Shown here in pieces: positions 44,378 through 54,115 of a stretch of DNA of 64,000 bases; the stretch's first letter is position 1; the number at the start of each line of letters is the position of its first letter. The stretch comes from Gluconobacter cadivus (GTDB taxonomy: Bacteria; Pseudomonadota; Alphaproteobacteria; Acetobacterales; Acetobacteraceae): the NCBI RefSeq assembly GCF_015244745.1, contig NZ_JABCQI010000002.1:310001-374000 (forward strand). The letters are read 5' to 3'. Under the pieces are notes generated by a model, which was given only the letters and a program-made list of their open reading frames with translations, was not told the origin of the DNA and made no database searches. The translations under genes were made by a program, and so were the position numbers.

Positions 44378-44965
44378 TTAATCTAGCCGGGCAATGTCCA
44401 TCTGCCCCCGCGTCAGATCCCGCAGCCAGTCCGTGATGGCATCCGCCTCTTCGACTGGCACGGCCAGCGTCATCCACGCGCCTTCGGCGTCGAACTCGCA
44501 TTCCGTCCGGCTCGCACGCCAATTTTCGATCTTGGACTCCACCATCGCATAGCTGGAAAACGGGCAGTGAAAGCGCAGAGGCACGGTTTCGATCCGCTCG
44601 ATCCGTTCTGCCTCGCGCAGACAGGCCGACGCCGCGCCGCCATAGGCCCGCACCAGCCCCCCGGCCCCGAGCTGCACGCCACCATACCAGCGTGTAACGA
44701 CGATCATGACATTGTCGAAATCCTGCCCTTCGATGGCGGACAGAATGGGCCGCCCGGCCGTCCCTCCGGGTTCGCCGTCATCGCTGCACCGGAAGCGCTG
44801 ACCGGTTTTGAAGGCCCAGCAGTTATGGGTCGCCTCCAGCACGGCGACGTCACGAAAGAAGGCCATGGCGGCGGCTTCGTCTTCCACAGGAGCTGCGGAA
44901 GCGCGGAAAACGCTGTTCTTAATCACACTTTCGTAGGTCGCGAGGCCGGGTAGAGTCCATGTCAT
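44378..44965 (-). CDS. YigZ/IMPACT family protein
   Basis: A 195-residue cytoplasmic protein. The N-terminal IMPACT fold is clear: SVIKNSVFRASAAPVEDE, then THNCWAFKTG, SDDGEPGGTAGRPIL and VVTRWYGGVQLGAGGLVRAYG. The C-terminal half is the DUF1949-like domain. The family links to translation or ribosome-associated stress control in other organisms; bacterial role is not settled. Its start overlaps in the opposite direction with the longest form of the HpnN frame; the true HpnN start at 45046 leaves 80 bases between them. Confidence 0.93.
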   Translation of the reverse strand: MTWTLPGLATYESVIKNSVFRASAAPVEDEAAAMAFFRDVAVLEATHNCWAFKTGQRFRCSDDGEPGGTAGRPILSAIEGQDFDNVMIVVTRWYGGVQLGAGGLVRAYGGAASACLREAERIERIETVPLRFHCPFSSYAMVESKIENWRASRTECEFDAEGAWMTLAVPVEEADAITDWLRDLTRGQMDIARLD

Positions 44966-45045
44966 GGCTTTCCTTCTGCATCAGGATCGCCGAAATGTCA
45001 GGATGGGGTAGGGAAACGCTGCCCGTTCTGTTAAGGGTAGCCCCC

Positions 45046-47634
45046 ATGTTTTCGGATCTGACCGGTCGGCTGAATGCCGTCTGCGCGCGTCGTGCGCCCC
45101 TCGTTCTGGCGCTGTTTGCACTGCTCTGTGCCGCCTGCGTTGCCCTGAGTGTCACACGCATCAGCGTGACGACGGACACGAGCAAGATGTTTGCCAACAG
45201 TCTGCCGTGGAAAAAGCGGAGCATGGAGCTGACGCGCCTGTTCCCGCAGGACAGCAACCAGCTCGTCGCCATCCTCGACAGCCGCATCCCCGAACAGGGA
45301 CGCATCGCGGCACGGGAGCTTGCGGCCACGCTTTCGCAGGACCACACGCATTTCAAGACGGTCAGCCTCCCCGGCGACAACCCTTTCTATAACAGTCACG
45401 GCTTCCTGTTCCTCGACACGAAGGATCTGGAGCCGCTGCTGGATTCGATCGTCTCCGCACAGCCCTTCCTTGGCACACTGGCAGCCGATCCGTCTGCGCG
45501 CGGGCTGTTCGGCGCGCTGGGCCTGATCGGTGAGGGCATCAAGGCCGGTCAGGGCATCCCCAGCGGCTTCAACGGCGCGCTGGACGGCTTCGCAACTTCT
45601 CTGACACAAGCCGCGGACGGCCATCCGCAGGATATGTCCTGGCAGAACCTGCTGATCGGCAAGCTGGCGGAACTGGGCTCGCGCTACGAATTTGTCGTCA
45701 CACAACCCAAGCTCGATTACAGCTCCTTCCAGCCCGGCGAAGGCGCTACGACCGCCATGCGTCAGGCGATCAACAACCTTGAATTCGTGAAAACGAAGCA
45801 GGCCACCGGCATCATTACCGGTGAAGTGAAGCTGTCGGATGAGGAGTTCTCTACCGTCGCTCACGGCATGGTGCTGGGGCTCATCATTTCACTGGTTCTG
45901 GTCGCGGTCTGGCTGATTCTTGCGGTCCACTCCCCGCGCGTCATCCTTCCGATCCTGCTGACCCTCATTGCTGGCCTGCTGCTGACGACCGGCTTTGCGG
46001 CTCTGGCTGTGGGTGAGCTGAATCTGATCTCGGTGGCGTTTGCCATCCTGTTCGTCGGCATCGCGGTCGATTTCGCCATCCAGTACAGCGTGCGCCTGCG
46101 CGGACAGCGCAACCCGGACGGCTCGTATCCGTCCCTGCATGACGCCATCGTTCTGACAGGTCAGGAAAGCGGCGCGCAGATCCTTGTCGCAGCCCTCGCC
46201 ACAGCGGCGGGCTTCCTGGCGTTCTATCCCACGAGCTTTATTGGTGTGGCGCAGCTCGGGCTGATCGCAGGTTTCGGCATGCTGATCGCCTTTTTCTGCA
46301 CGATGACGCTTCTGCCAGCCCTGCTGTCCGTCTTTCGCGCGAAGCTGGGCAGCGGAGAGCCGGGCTTTGCGTTCATGGCGCCTGCGGACGCGTTCCTGCG
46401 CCACAAACGCCACAAGGTCGTCGGCATCTTCGCCCTTCTGGGCATCGTGGGGCTGGCCCTTATGCCGCTCCTGAAGTTCGACGCCGACCCGCTGCACACC
46501 AAGGACCCCAACACCGAGGGAATGCGGGCGCTCCATTTGCTGGAAGCCAATCCGCTCACGACGCCCTACAGCGCGCAGGTCCTGACCCCGAACCTGACGG
46601 ACGCGGCGAAAGAGGCAGCGGAATTCTCGAAGCTTCCCAGCGTGCATGACGTGCTGTGGCTCGGCGCGCTGGTTCCCGATGACCAGAAAACCAAGCTGGC
46701 CATGATCGAGGACACCGCCTCCATTCTCCTGCCGACCATCACGGTCGCCAATCCTGAACCCGCACCGGACGCTGCCGCCATCCGCGCTGCCGCCATCGCC
46801 GCCGTGCAGAAGCTGGACGCCGTAAAGGAGCAGCTTCCCGCACCGTTGGAGAAAATCCGTCAGGCGCTGCACACGCTTTCCACGGCACCGGACAACACGC
46901 TGCTTCAGGCCAGCACCGCCCTGACGCGCTTCCTGCCGGACGAACTTTCGATGCTGCGGATGGCGCTTCAGCCCGCGCCCGTTACGATGGAAAACATTCC
47001 GCAGGATGTGCGCCGCGACTATGTTCTGCCTGATGGCCGCGCACGGCTGACAATCCATCCCAAGGGGCAGATGTCCGAAACGCCGGTGCTGCACCGCTTC
47101 GTCAGCGAACTGCGTTCGGTCAATCCGGATGTTGCTGGCCCCGCGATGGAAATCACGGAAAGTGCCAATACAATCGTCCATGCCTTCAAGGTGGCGGCTA
47201 TCTGCGCCCTCATCATGATCGCCATCATCCTGCTGGTCGTACTGCGCCGCCTGCTGGATGCCGCCCTTGTCATGGCACCGCTGCTGATGTCGACCCTCCT
47301 GACCGTCATCCTGATCGTCACGGTGCCGGAGACGCTGAACTACGCCAACATCATCGCCCTGCCGCTGCTTCTGGGTGTGGGCGTGTCGTTCAACATCTAT
47401 TTCGTCATGAACTGGCGCGAAGGGGTGAAGGGCCCGCTGACGTCTCCGACGGCGCGCGCGGTGCTGTTCTCCGCCCTGACGACCGCCACGGCTTTCGGCT
47501 CCCTCGCCCGCTCGGGCCATCCGGGCACGGCGAGCATGGGGCGACTGCTTCTGATGTCCCTTGGCTGCACACTGCTCTGCACGATGGTATTCGTCCCGGC
47601 TCTGCTGCCCAAACGCCCAACCGACGAGGCCTGA
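45046..47634 (+). CDS. hpnN: hopanoid transporter HpnN (MMPL/RND)
   Basis: An 862-residue RND-fold inner-membrane protein thought to move hopanoids to the outer membrane. The first helix (LVLALFALLCAACVALSV) is followed by the periplasmic VTTDTSKMFANSLPWKKR motif typical of HpnN, and by two groups of membrane helices (around residues 270-470 and 720-860) separated by a second periplasmic domain. The start at 45046 has AAGGG upstream; longer forms overlap yigZ. Length matches HpnN (about 860-880). No other hopanoid gene is in the window. Confidence 0.93.
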   Translation: MFSDLTGRLNAVCARRAPLVLALFALLCAACVALSVTRISVTTDTSKMFANSLPWKKRSMELTRLFPQDSNQLVAILDSRIPEQGRIAARELAATLSQDHTHFKTVSLPGDNPFYNSHGFLFLDTKDLEPLLDSIVSAQPFLGTLAADPSARGLFGALGLIGEGIKAGQGIPSGFNGALDGFATSLTQAADGHPQDMSWQNLLIGKLAELGSRYEFVVTQPKLDYSSFQPGEGATTAMRQAINNLEFVKTKQATGIITGEVKLSDEEFSTVAHGMVLGLIISLVLVAVWLILAVHSPRVILPILLTLIAGLLLTTGFAALAVGELNLISVAFAILFVGIAVDFAIQYSVRLRGQRNPDGSYPSLHDAIVLTGQESGAQILVAALATAAGFLAFYPTSFIGVAQLGLIAGFGMLIAFFCTMTLLPALLSVFRAKLGSGEPGFAFMAPADAFLRHKRHKVVGIFALLGIVGLALMPLLKFDADPLHTKDPNTEGMRALHLLEANPLTTPYSAQVLTPNLTDAAKEAAEFSKLPSVHDVLWLGALVPDDQKTKLAMIEDTASILLPTITVANPEPAPDAAAIRAAAIAAVQKLDAVKEQLPAPLEKIRQALHTLSTAPDNTLLQASTALTRFLPDELSMLRMALQPAPVTMENIPQDVRRDYVLPDGRARLTIHPKGQMSETPVLHRFVSELRSVNPDVAGPAMEITESANTIVHAFKVAAICALIMIAIILLVVLRRLLDAALVMAPLLMSTLLTVILIVTVPETLNYANIIALPLLLGVGVSFNIYFVMNWREGVKGPLTSPTARAVLFSALTTATAFGSLARSGHPGTASMGRLLLMSLGCTLLCTMVFVPALLPKRPTDEA

Positions 47635-47738
47635 TTCCAGGCATCCTCTGCTGACACGGCTTGCCGCAATGTGACGGGCATTCTGGCAACCGTGCGTTTC
47701 CTCAGGGGTTGAGATCTTCTGCAACGGAGGATCGCCCC

Positions 47739-48290
47739 TTGACCACAGAACATTCAGGCTTGCCGCGTGGCATCGACCATGTCGGCGTCACCGTCCCGGA
47801 CATCAACTCTGCCATCCGCTTTCTTGAAGAAGCGTTCGGGGCAGTTGCCCTCTACCGAAACGTCACCCGCACCGCGCCTCAGAAAGGTCCGGAGACGGAA
47901 AAAATCCTCGGCCTTCCGGGCGGCACCGTCGTCATCGAAATGTGCATGATGGCGCTCGGTCATGGACCAGGCATCGAACTGTTCGAGATGAAAGGCCCTG
48001 ACCAGCGCGAGGCCGCGCGCCCGTGCGACTGGGGCCTTCAGCATTTCGCCGTCTATGTCGATGACATTCACGCGGCCTGCCACCGTTTCCAGAAGGCCGG
48101 TGGCACTCTCCTGACCGAACCACAGGGCCAGCCCTCTCTCGAAGCCGCACCGGGCAACATGTTCTGCTACGGCCGCACGCCCTGGGGCATGATCGTCGAG
48201 CTGGTCTGCACGCCGCATCAGGAACGCTTCAACGACATCGCTCCCATGAACCGATATCAGCCACCCGCCCTGAAAGGATCAGACGCATGA
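47739..48290 (+). CDS. VOC (glyoxalase/dioxygenase fold) protein
   Basis: A 183-residue metalloprotein of the vicinal oxygen chelate family. It has two beta-alpha-beta modules: GIDHVGVTVPDINSAIRFLEEAFGA with a His ligand, and WGLQHFAVYVDDIHAACHRF with a second His, then PWGMIVELVC with the Glu ligand. Start is TTG at 47739, fixed by a strong GGAGG eight bases upstream; longer frames lack one. It overlaps the exported cupin gene as ATGA (48287-48290). Substrate is unknown. Linked expression suggests a shared pathway across the membrane. Confidence 0.88.
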   Translation: MTTEHSGLPRGIDHVGVTVPDINSAIRFLEEAFGAVALYRNVTRTAPQKGPETEKILGLPGGTVVIEMCMMALGHGPGIELFEMKGPDQREAARPCDWGLQHFAVYVDDIHAACHRFQKAGGTLLTEPQGQPSLEAAPGNMFCYGRTPWGMIVELVCTPHQERFNDIAPMNRYQPPALKGSDA

Positions 48291-48802
48291 CACGCCTTCT
48301 TCCCCTAGCTGCGGCACTCCTTGTGGTAACGGCCTTCGGTGCCGCACACGCTGCTGATCCCACTCCGCCAACGGCCTGGTACTGGCATAACTGGACGGAC
48401 CATGACGGCATCAGTCACATGACCCGCTGCCCGTTCCATAATTACGATCTGAAAACCATGTCCAAACCCGCAGGGCCGCAATGGCAGGACCATGTGCATG
48501 AAGGCAATGCCCGGATCATTTCCACTGTACAGCCCGCGCACTGGGACGGAAGCTGGCACCCCGACCCCAAAGTCCAGTGGATCATTCCGCTGAAGGGCTC
48601 CTGGTACGTGACGGCCATGGATGGAAAAAAGGTCGTCATGGGACCCGGGGACGTCTCCCTCGGCGAAGACCAGATGAGTCGCAAGGACGCAAAAGGCCAT
48701 ATTGGTCATTTCGCGGGCAATATCGGCGACGGCCCCGTCACCCTGATGGTCATCCAGACGGATGAACAGCCAACCACGGATCAGCCCTGCCGTTTTCATT
48801 AG
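48287..48802 (+). CDS. exported cupin-like protein
   Basis: A 171-residue protein with a signal peptide (LLPLAAALLVVTAFGAAHAA). The body is a single cupin-type barrel with the strand pair PKVQWIIPLKGSWYVTAMDGKKVVMGPGDVSLGED and a late KGHIGHFAGNIGDGPV segment. The typical HxH-x4-E motif is weak, so metal binding is uncertain. Two Cys (C48, and one near the end, QPCRFH) may form a disulfide. It is translationally coupled to the VOC protein. Another exported cupin lies at 8800, but the two are not obvious paralogues. Confidence 0.82.
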   Translation: MTRLLPLAAALLVVTAFGAAHAADPTPPTAWYWHNWTDHDGISHMTRCPFHNYDLKTMSKPAGPQWQDHVHEGNARIISTVQPAHWDGSWHPDPKVQWIIPLKGSWYVTAMDGKKVVMGPGDVSLGEDQMSRKDAKGHIGHFAGNIGDGPVTLMVIQTDEQPTTDQPCRFH

Positions 48803-48811
48803 GGTTTGGAA

Positions 48812-48847
48812 ATGGTCGTACATTCTGCCGTCAAAAAGTACGACCAT
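48812..48847. promoter_or_regulatory. 10-base perfect inverted repeat
   Basis: ATGGTCGTAC and GTACGACCAT flank a 16-base loop, 10 bases after the cupin stop. There is no T-run after it. It may be a weak terminator or an operator; it marks the boundary to the AT-rich gap. Confidence 0.45.
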
Positions 48848-49431
48848 CTCTAAAGACAGCAGCCAACGTAAAACCGTAACAACCTTTATGATTCGTTATT
48901 AATGAGCAAAAAACGGCCCTCGAATCGTTTTTCCTTTGTTTTCTGGTAGGTTCAGGGGAAGAAAAATCTTCCATATGAACGATTATAAATCGCTACTAAG
49001 TTACTTTTCGGATTTTATGAAGAATGCCCGATAGCACCTAGATATCAAAAAAGAATTCCATATATACATGAGGATTATTTTTTAGCATTAAAAGAAAAAA
49101 TATAGACGAATGAAATAATTTTAATTTATTGGTTATTTAGAATATTTTCCTCGATATATATAAATATCATTTAGTTTTTATATTTATTTAAATCATATTG
49201 GTTTTTATATTTATTTTTTATATTTATATTTACTTTATTCTTTCTGAATTTATTTGAAATAAAACTCCGAAATACGAAAATGTGACATAAGCGCAACGCC
49301 TTTCATGACATGTGTCAAGCATGTTGCATTTTCGTAGCAGAAGCATTGCACACCGTTTCGATTTTCGATGAACATGTCGCCAGAGATACAAAAATTTCAT
49401 GCGACCTTATCGAGAAGGGACAACGGCCGCG
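48848..49431 (+). other. AT-rich gene-free leader of the second TonB receptor
   Basis: No gene is visible for about 580 bases. From about 49000 to 49265 the DNA is composed almost only of A and T (runs of TTTATATTTATT type), in sharp contrast to the rest of the window. Downstream of it lie TGTGACAT (49281) and the dyad TGACA-TG-TGTCA (49306-49317), possible regulator half-sites, and then promoter-like TTGCAT. It is likely a silencer-bound or bent upstream region for the receptor gene. Confidence 0.6.
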
Positions 49432-52400
49432 ATGACCACCTCTGTGCAACATTCACTCAAAAGACGCACACCTGCGCCCCGGACAGTCGTCCGGATGTTC
49501 CTGATGGCCGGCATTTCCTACAGCGTTCTGCCCAGCATCAGCGCTCATGCACAGACCACAACGACAGCCCCTACAAAACATGCTGCCGTTCATAAGAGTG
49601 CTACCAAGAAAAAGGCACATACAAAAACCGCCACCGCAACGACCGCCCCAACGGCGGCAGCTCCGGTCGTCGCTCCAGTCACGGCAACAGCAGCAACCAG
49701 CACCAACAGTAAGGTCATGCGAGACGCCGAAGCGTCTGCTGAAGCTGAAAATCTGAAGGTTTCTGAAACGGTTACGGTCACTGGCACGCGTCTGTCGCAG
49801 ACGCGTCTGACAAACGTCATGGCTGGTACGTCACTGTCTGCAGACCAGATCAAGAAGCGCGGATACACCGATATCGGCATCGCGCTGATGCGTGAAAACC
49901 CGGCTTTCGGCGTCGGCGACAATACGCCAATCGGTGCCCAAGGCAGCTTCGGCGCCGGTCAGTCCTTCACCTCCCTGCTCAACTTGGGCAGTGACCGGAC
50001 CCTGACGCTAATCGATGGTATGCGCATGGTAGGTGGCTCGACGGCCTCTCTGTACGGCGCGGGCTCGGGCTCCCAGGTCGACGTCAGCGCCGTTCCGACC
50101 TCTCTTCTAAAGGGTGTGGACACCAAGCTTGGTGGCGCTGGCGCTGCTTATGGCGCGGACGCCGTTGCCGGTGTGGTTAACTACCAGCTTGATGATCACT
50201 TCACGGGTGTGGACTTCAATGCTCAGGGCAACTGGAGCCAGAAGCTCGATGCCCCCGGCGAAAAAATTACCTTCAAAGTCGGCCATGATTTCGATCACGG
50301 CAAGGGAGGCATGGTCTTTGACGTTGAATACCGCAATCAGGGCGGTATGCTGGACAATGACCGTATCAACCTGACCGGGCGTGACCGGATCGGCTATGTC
50401 CGCGCACCGTACGGCAGCACAAACTCTCCCTATATCTATAATTTCGACAAGGCTTCCCGCAACATCACTGCTACCGTAACCGGTATTCCACAGCTGACGG
50501 GCGAAAATGTTCCCATCTCGTATGGCAAAGTTGTGGATGGCATTTCGAATGCCGCAGGTCAGCCACTAATGTTCAGCCGGAACGGGCAGTCTCTCGTTCC
50601 TGTCACGTGGAACTACGCAACAAAAAGCTCAACAACTGTGGTAGGGGGTAACGGAACTGCCCTTCAGGACTACGGCCAGCTCTTCACCCCGACCAACAAG
50701 CTCAACCTGACACTGCTCGGTCATTACGATATCACCGATCATATTCATGCAACGTGGCAAGGCTGGTACGCTCGCGGAACAGCGTCCAGTGAGGTCGCAC
50801 AGGGCACCTGGAGCACGCCATCATTCAATGAGCCACTGACTCTGGAGAATTATCACAACGATGGTGCCGTAACAGGTGCTTACCAGCTCAGCACGAACAA
50901 TCCGTTTCTGACATCTGCTGAACAGACAACGATCAAGAACGCACTTGCCGCCAAAGGTCTGCCGACCGACACATTCTATATGTCGCGTCTGAATCAGGAC
51001 CTGGACGGCGGGATGTTCCAAACAACGATGCAGATGTTCCGCTTCCAGGGCGGCCTGAATGGTGACTTCGACGCCGTCGGTCGTCACTTCAACTGGAAAG
51101 TCCAGGGCGAATACAGCCGCTACCTGAACGATACATGGGCACCGTCCATCGTAGCACAGAACCTCATCAATGCGGTTAATTCCACAACGGATGCGAACGG
51201 TAACATCATCTGCTCCCCCGGCTACACCAACGCACCTGTAAAGACTCGCAGTGCTACCTGCGCACCGTTCAATCCTTTCGGTACGGGTCAGTCTTCGCCA
51301 GCAGCCGTGAATTACATAACGGCAGATGCCCATCAGAAAAATGCCAACGCACAGCGTGATATTCAGGGCGAAATTTCCAGCACAGTAATGCGGCTCCCCG
51401 CAGGCGACGTGAAATGGGATATCGGTTATGAACATCGTCGTGAGGGTTATCGCTTCACTCCCGATGCGTTCTCCCGCGGGTGGCTACAGAGCGACGGTTC
51501 GTATCTGCAATACGGCAACGCAACCTCACTTCCTCCCACTGGTGGCGCATATCACACGCATGAAGTTTTCGGTGAACTTGACGTTCCTCTGATCTCTCCC
51601 AGCATGCATGTCCCCGGCGCCTACAGCCTGTCCGCCACAGCGAACGGCCGTTACATCAACAACAGCATGACCGGCGGCTACTGGACGTACATGTTCGGTG
51701 GAGCATGGTGGCCGACACAGGACTTCGGCCTGAGCGGCAACTATGCACGCTCCGTGCGTAACCCATCTGTGACCGAACTATTCGCGCCCCGGAGCACAGA
51801 CTATGAGTATGGTACCGACCCCTGCTCGACAGCGGGGATCGGCGCTGGCCCAAATCCTGCCATCCGTGCAGCAAACTGCGCAAAGGCCGGAATCAGCCAG
51901 CCTTTTGAATCCGACTTTAATAACTTCTCCATCACAGGCACGGCTGGCGGCAACAACAAGCTGAAGAACGAAGTCTCAACCAGCTATACAGGAAGCCTGG
52001 AACTTCGCCCGCACTTTATCCGCGGCTTTGACTTCACCGGCTCTTTCGTGGATGTAAAAATCAATAATGCGATCACGTATCTTGGCGCGGAAGATGTCAT
52101 GGACGCGTGCTATGACTCGACGTCCTATGGTCCGAGCAACGCTTATTGCAATCTGTTCCAGCGTAATTCATCAACACATCAGCTTGAAAACTACCAAGTC
52201 GGCTACTACAATATTGCCAACTATGAGACGCAGGCCCTTCAGGCCCATCTCGAATACAACACATCCCTCACGCGTGTTGGCCTGCCTGCTTCTGCTGGTT
52301 CTGTTGGCCTCACAGGCACATATGTCCACTACCTGAAGAGCCAACAGTCGTATCTGGGCAGCAGCTATCTTCTGTCTGGTACAACGAGTGCACCAAACGA

Positions 52401-52707
52401 CAGCTTCACGCTGAATGCCAACTACATTCGCGGCCCGCTCTCGGTTCAGTGGCAGACGATCTGGTATGGTCCAACAAAATATGCCGTTCAGGTTCCGTCT
52501 AACTATTATGCTGCTAACAACCGTCCTTCCTGGACTTACTTCAACCTGACGCTGGGCTATGACATCACCAAGAACTTCAGCGCCAACTTCATGGTGAACA
52601 ACATCACCAATGCGCTGCCGAAATATCCCGGTACGGTCAGCCTGAATCGCTACTACGATGCGATCATCGGCCGTTCCTTCCAGATGAATCTCGGGGTTCA
52701 TTTCTGA
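49432..52707 (+). CDS. large TonB-dependent receptor
   Basis: A 1091-residue outer-membrane transporter. The ATG at 49432 follows AGAAGGGA; an ATG at 49399 has no ribosome site. A signal peptide (FLMAGISYSVLPSISAHAQ) is followed by a Lys/Thr/Ala-rich linker of about 80 residues, a plug (SETVTVTGTRLSQTRLTNVMAG, then SDRTLTLIDGMRMVGGS), and a barrel ending FQMNLGVHF. The long barrel with Tyr/Asn-rich loops resembles carbohydrate or oligopeptide-type receptors. Codon use is visibly more AT-rich than in neighbouring genes. It ends at a UUCG-loop terminator. Confidence 0.93.
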   Translation: MTTSVQHSLKRRTPAPRTVVRMFLMAGISYSVLPSISAHAQTTTTAPTKHAAVHKSATKKKAHTKTATATTAPTAAAPVVAPVTATAATSTNSKVMRDAEASAEAENLKVSETVTVTGTRLSQTRLTNVMAGTSLSADQIKKRGYTDIGIALMRENPAFGVGDNTPIGAQGSFGAGQSFTSLLNLGSDRTLTLIDGMRMVGGSTASLYGAGSGSQVDVSAVPTSLLKGVDTKLGGAGAAYGADAVAGVVNYQLDDHFTGVDFNAQGNWSQKLDAPGEKITFKVGHDFDHGKGGMVFDVEYRNQGGMLDNDRINLTGRDRIGYVRAPYGSTNSPYIYNFDKASRNITATVTGIPQLTGENVPISYGKVVDGISNAAGQPLMFSRNGQSLVPVTWNYATKSSTTVVGGNGTALQDYGQLFTPTNKLNLTLLGHYDITDHIHATWQGWYARGTASSEVAQGTWSTPSFNEPLTLENYHNDGAVTGAYQLSTNNPFLTSAEQTTIKNALAAKGLPTDTFYMSRLNQDLDGGMFQTTMQMFRFQGGLNGDFDAVGRHFNWKVQGEYSRYLNDTWAPSIVAQNLINAVNSTTDANGNIICSPGYTNAPVKTRSATCAPFNPFGTGQSSPAAVNYITADAHQKNANAQRDIQGEISSTVMRLPAGDVKWDIGYEHRREGYRFTPDAFSRGWLQSDGSYLQYGNATSLPPTGGAYHTHEVFGELDVPLISPSMHVPGAYSLSATANGRYINNSMTGGYWTYMFGGAWWPTQDFGLSGNYARSVRNPSVTELFAPRSTDYEYGTDPCSTAGIGAGPNPAIRAANCAKAGISQPFESDFNNFSITGTAGGNNKLKNEVSTSYTGSLELRPHFIRGFDFTGSFVDVKINNAITYLGAEDVMDACYDSTSYGPSNAYCNLFQRNSSTHQLENYQVGYYNIANYETQALQAHLEYNTSLTRVGLPASAGSVGLTGTYVHYLKSQQSYLGSSYLLSGTTSAPNDSFTLNANYIRGPLSVQWQTIWYGPTKYAVQVPSNYYAANNRPSWTYFNLTLGYDITKNFSANFMVNNITNALPKYPGTVSLNRYYDAIIGRSFQMNLGVHF

Positions 52708-52731
52708 TCCTGCGATCAGAGGGAAAACTGG

Positions 52732-52761
52732 AAAAAGGGGGGCTTCGGCCCCCCTTTTTTT
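52732..52761. terminator. strong terminator of the receptor gene, usable in both directions
   Basis: GGGGGGC pairs with GCCCCCC around a TTCG tetraloop, followed by TTTTTTT and preceded by AAAAA. Confidence 0.95.
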
Positions 52762-52783
52762 GCCCGCAGCCCGAGACGAACAT

Positions 52784-52812
52784 AAAAAAAGGGGCGGATT
52801 TTGATCCGCCCC
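52784..52812 (-). terminator. terminator of the SQR-like gene
   Basis: On the minus strand GGGGCGGAT pairs with ATCCGCCCC around CAAA, followed by TTTTTTT, about 30 bases after the SQR-like stop. Confidence 0.93.
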
Positions 52813-52840
52813 GTTGCAATGCTCAGTGATCCAAAGAGAC

Positions 52841-54076
52841 TCAACTCGTTTCTTTGGGCGTATGCTTGACCTTGATGTTGTAGCCCCTGAGCATTCCGTA
52901 CCAGTAGAGCTTCGGAAACACTTCCGTTTTGAGGAACCATGCGAAACGGCTGGGTTTGCGCTGGTCATACGGGAAACTCGGCGCGACCTTGCCGCCATAC
53001 AGGAACTCGGCCAGCACGACCTTGCCATAGGACACCGTGAGCGGGCAGGCGCCATAGCCATCATAGTTACCCGTCTGCGGGCGACCGTCGAGTGAGGCCA
53101 GAAGGTTTTCCACAACGACTGGAGCCTGTTCGCGGGCAGCCGCGGCGGTCTTGGCGTTGCTGGTGCCCAGGACGTCTCCGGCACCGAAAATATTGTCATA
53201 GGTCTTGTGCCGCAGGCTGGCCGGATCGACGTTCAGCCACCCGACTTCATTGGCCAGCGGGCTTGCCTTGATAAAATCCGGAGCACTTTGCGGCGGCACG
53301 ACATGGAGCATGTCGAATGGCCGCACGACAGTCTCGTCCGTCCCGACGATCTGGAACGTGGCCTCGCGCTTCTCGCCATCCACCTTGATCAGGTTTTCCT
53401 GCTTGTGAAGGTTCACGCCGTAATAGTCGATCTGGCGCTGGAGCGACGGGACGTAATAGGACACGCCGAACAGCGCATTGCCCGCCATCGAGAAATCGAC
53501 ATCGGTGCGGTGGAGCGAACCTTCGCGGCGCCAGTGATCGCAGGCCAGATAGACGATTTTCTGCGGTGCGCCCGCACATTTGATGGGCATGGGCGGCTGC
53601 GTGAACAGCGCCTTGCCACCATCGAGATGCCGGATGCATTCCCATGTATAGGCGACTGTCTCGCGCGAATAGTTGGACGTCACGCCATTACGGCCCAGCG
53701 TCTCGGACAGACCTTCGATCTTGTCCCAGTCAAGCTGAAGACCGGGGCAGACAATCAGACGGCGATATTCGACGACGCGGCCGCCTTTCAGTGTCACGGT
53801 ATTGGCTTCGGGCTGAAAGCTCTCAACGCTGTCCCGCAACCATTCGACATTGCGCGGGATCAGCCCGCCTTCCTGCCGCAACGTTTCGGGAAGCGTCATC
53901 ACACCAGCACCCACCAGCGTCCAGCCGGGCTGATAGGCATGGGTCGTGGACGGCTCGATAATGGCGATCGAGAGGTTGGCGCGTTCGCGTCTGAGCTGGG
54001 CTGCGATGGTGATGCCAGCGGCACCACCGCCGACGATGACGACTGAGAAACGATCCTGATGTGTCGGGTCTGCCAT
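52841..54076 (-). CDS. sulfide:quinone oxidoreductase-like flavoprotein (type II)
   Basis: A 411-residue FAD protein. The FAD motif VVIVGGGAAGITIA is followed by HAYQPGWTLVGAGVM, GLQLDWDKIEG, PIKCAGAPQKIVYL (first catalytic Cys) and YGACPLTVSYGKV (second Cys). These are features of type II SQR, which oxidises sulfide and passes electrons to quinone. The C-terminal amphipathic segment (FLKTEVFPKLYWYGMLRGY) suits monotopic membrane binding. The ATG at 54076 has GGAGG eight bases upstream. No sulfur-transfer or dioxygenase gene lies next to it, so it may serve detoxification alone. Confidence 0.88.
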   Translation of the reverse strand: MADPTHQDRFSVVIVGGGAAGITIAAQLRRERANLSIAIIEPSTTHAYQPGWTLVGAGVMTLPETLRQEGGLIPRNVEWLRDSVESFQPEANTVTLKGGRVVEYRRLIVCPGLQLDWDKIEGLSETLGRNGVTSNYSRETVAYTWECIRHLDGGKALFTQPPMPIKCAGAPQKIVYLACDHWRREGSLHRTDVDFSMAGNALFGVSYYVPSLQRQIDYYGVNLHKQENLIKVDGEKREATFQIVGTDETVVRPFDMLHVVPPQSAPDFIKASPLANEVGWLNVDPASLRHKTYDNIFGAGDVLGTSNAKTAAAAREQAPVVVENLLASLDGRPQTGNYDGYGACPLTVSYGKVVLAEFLYGGKVAPSFPYDQRKPSRFAWFLKTEVFPKLYWYGMLRGYNIKVKHTPKETS

Positions 54077-54115
54077 GTTCGGGTCCTCCAACGTCATGAT
54101 GTGACGGCAAAGACG

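Noticed and set aside
45889-47724. 611-codon minus-strand open frame
   Set aside because: Antisense shadow of hpnN; low-complexity Gln/Arg/Gly composition and no family motif.
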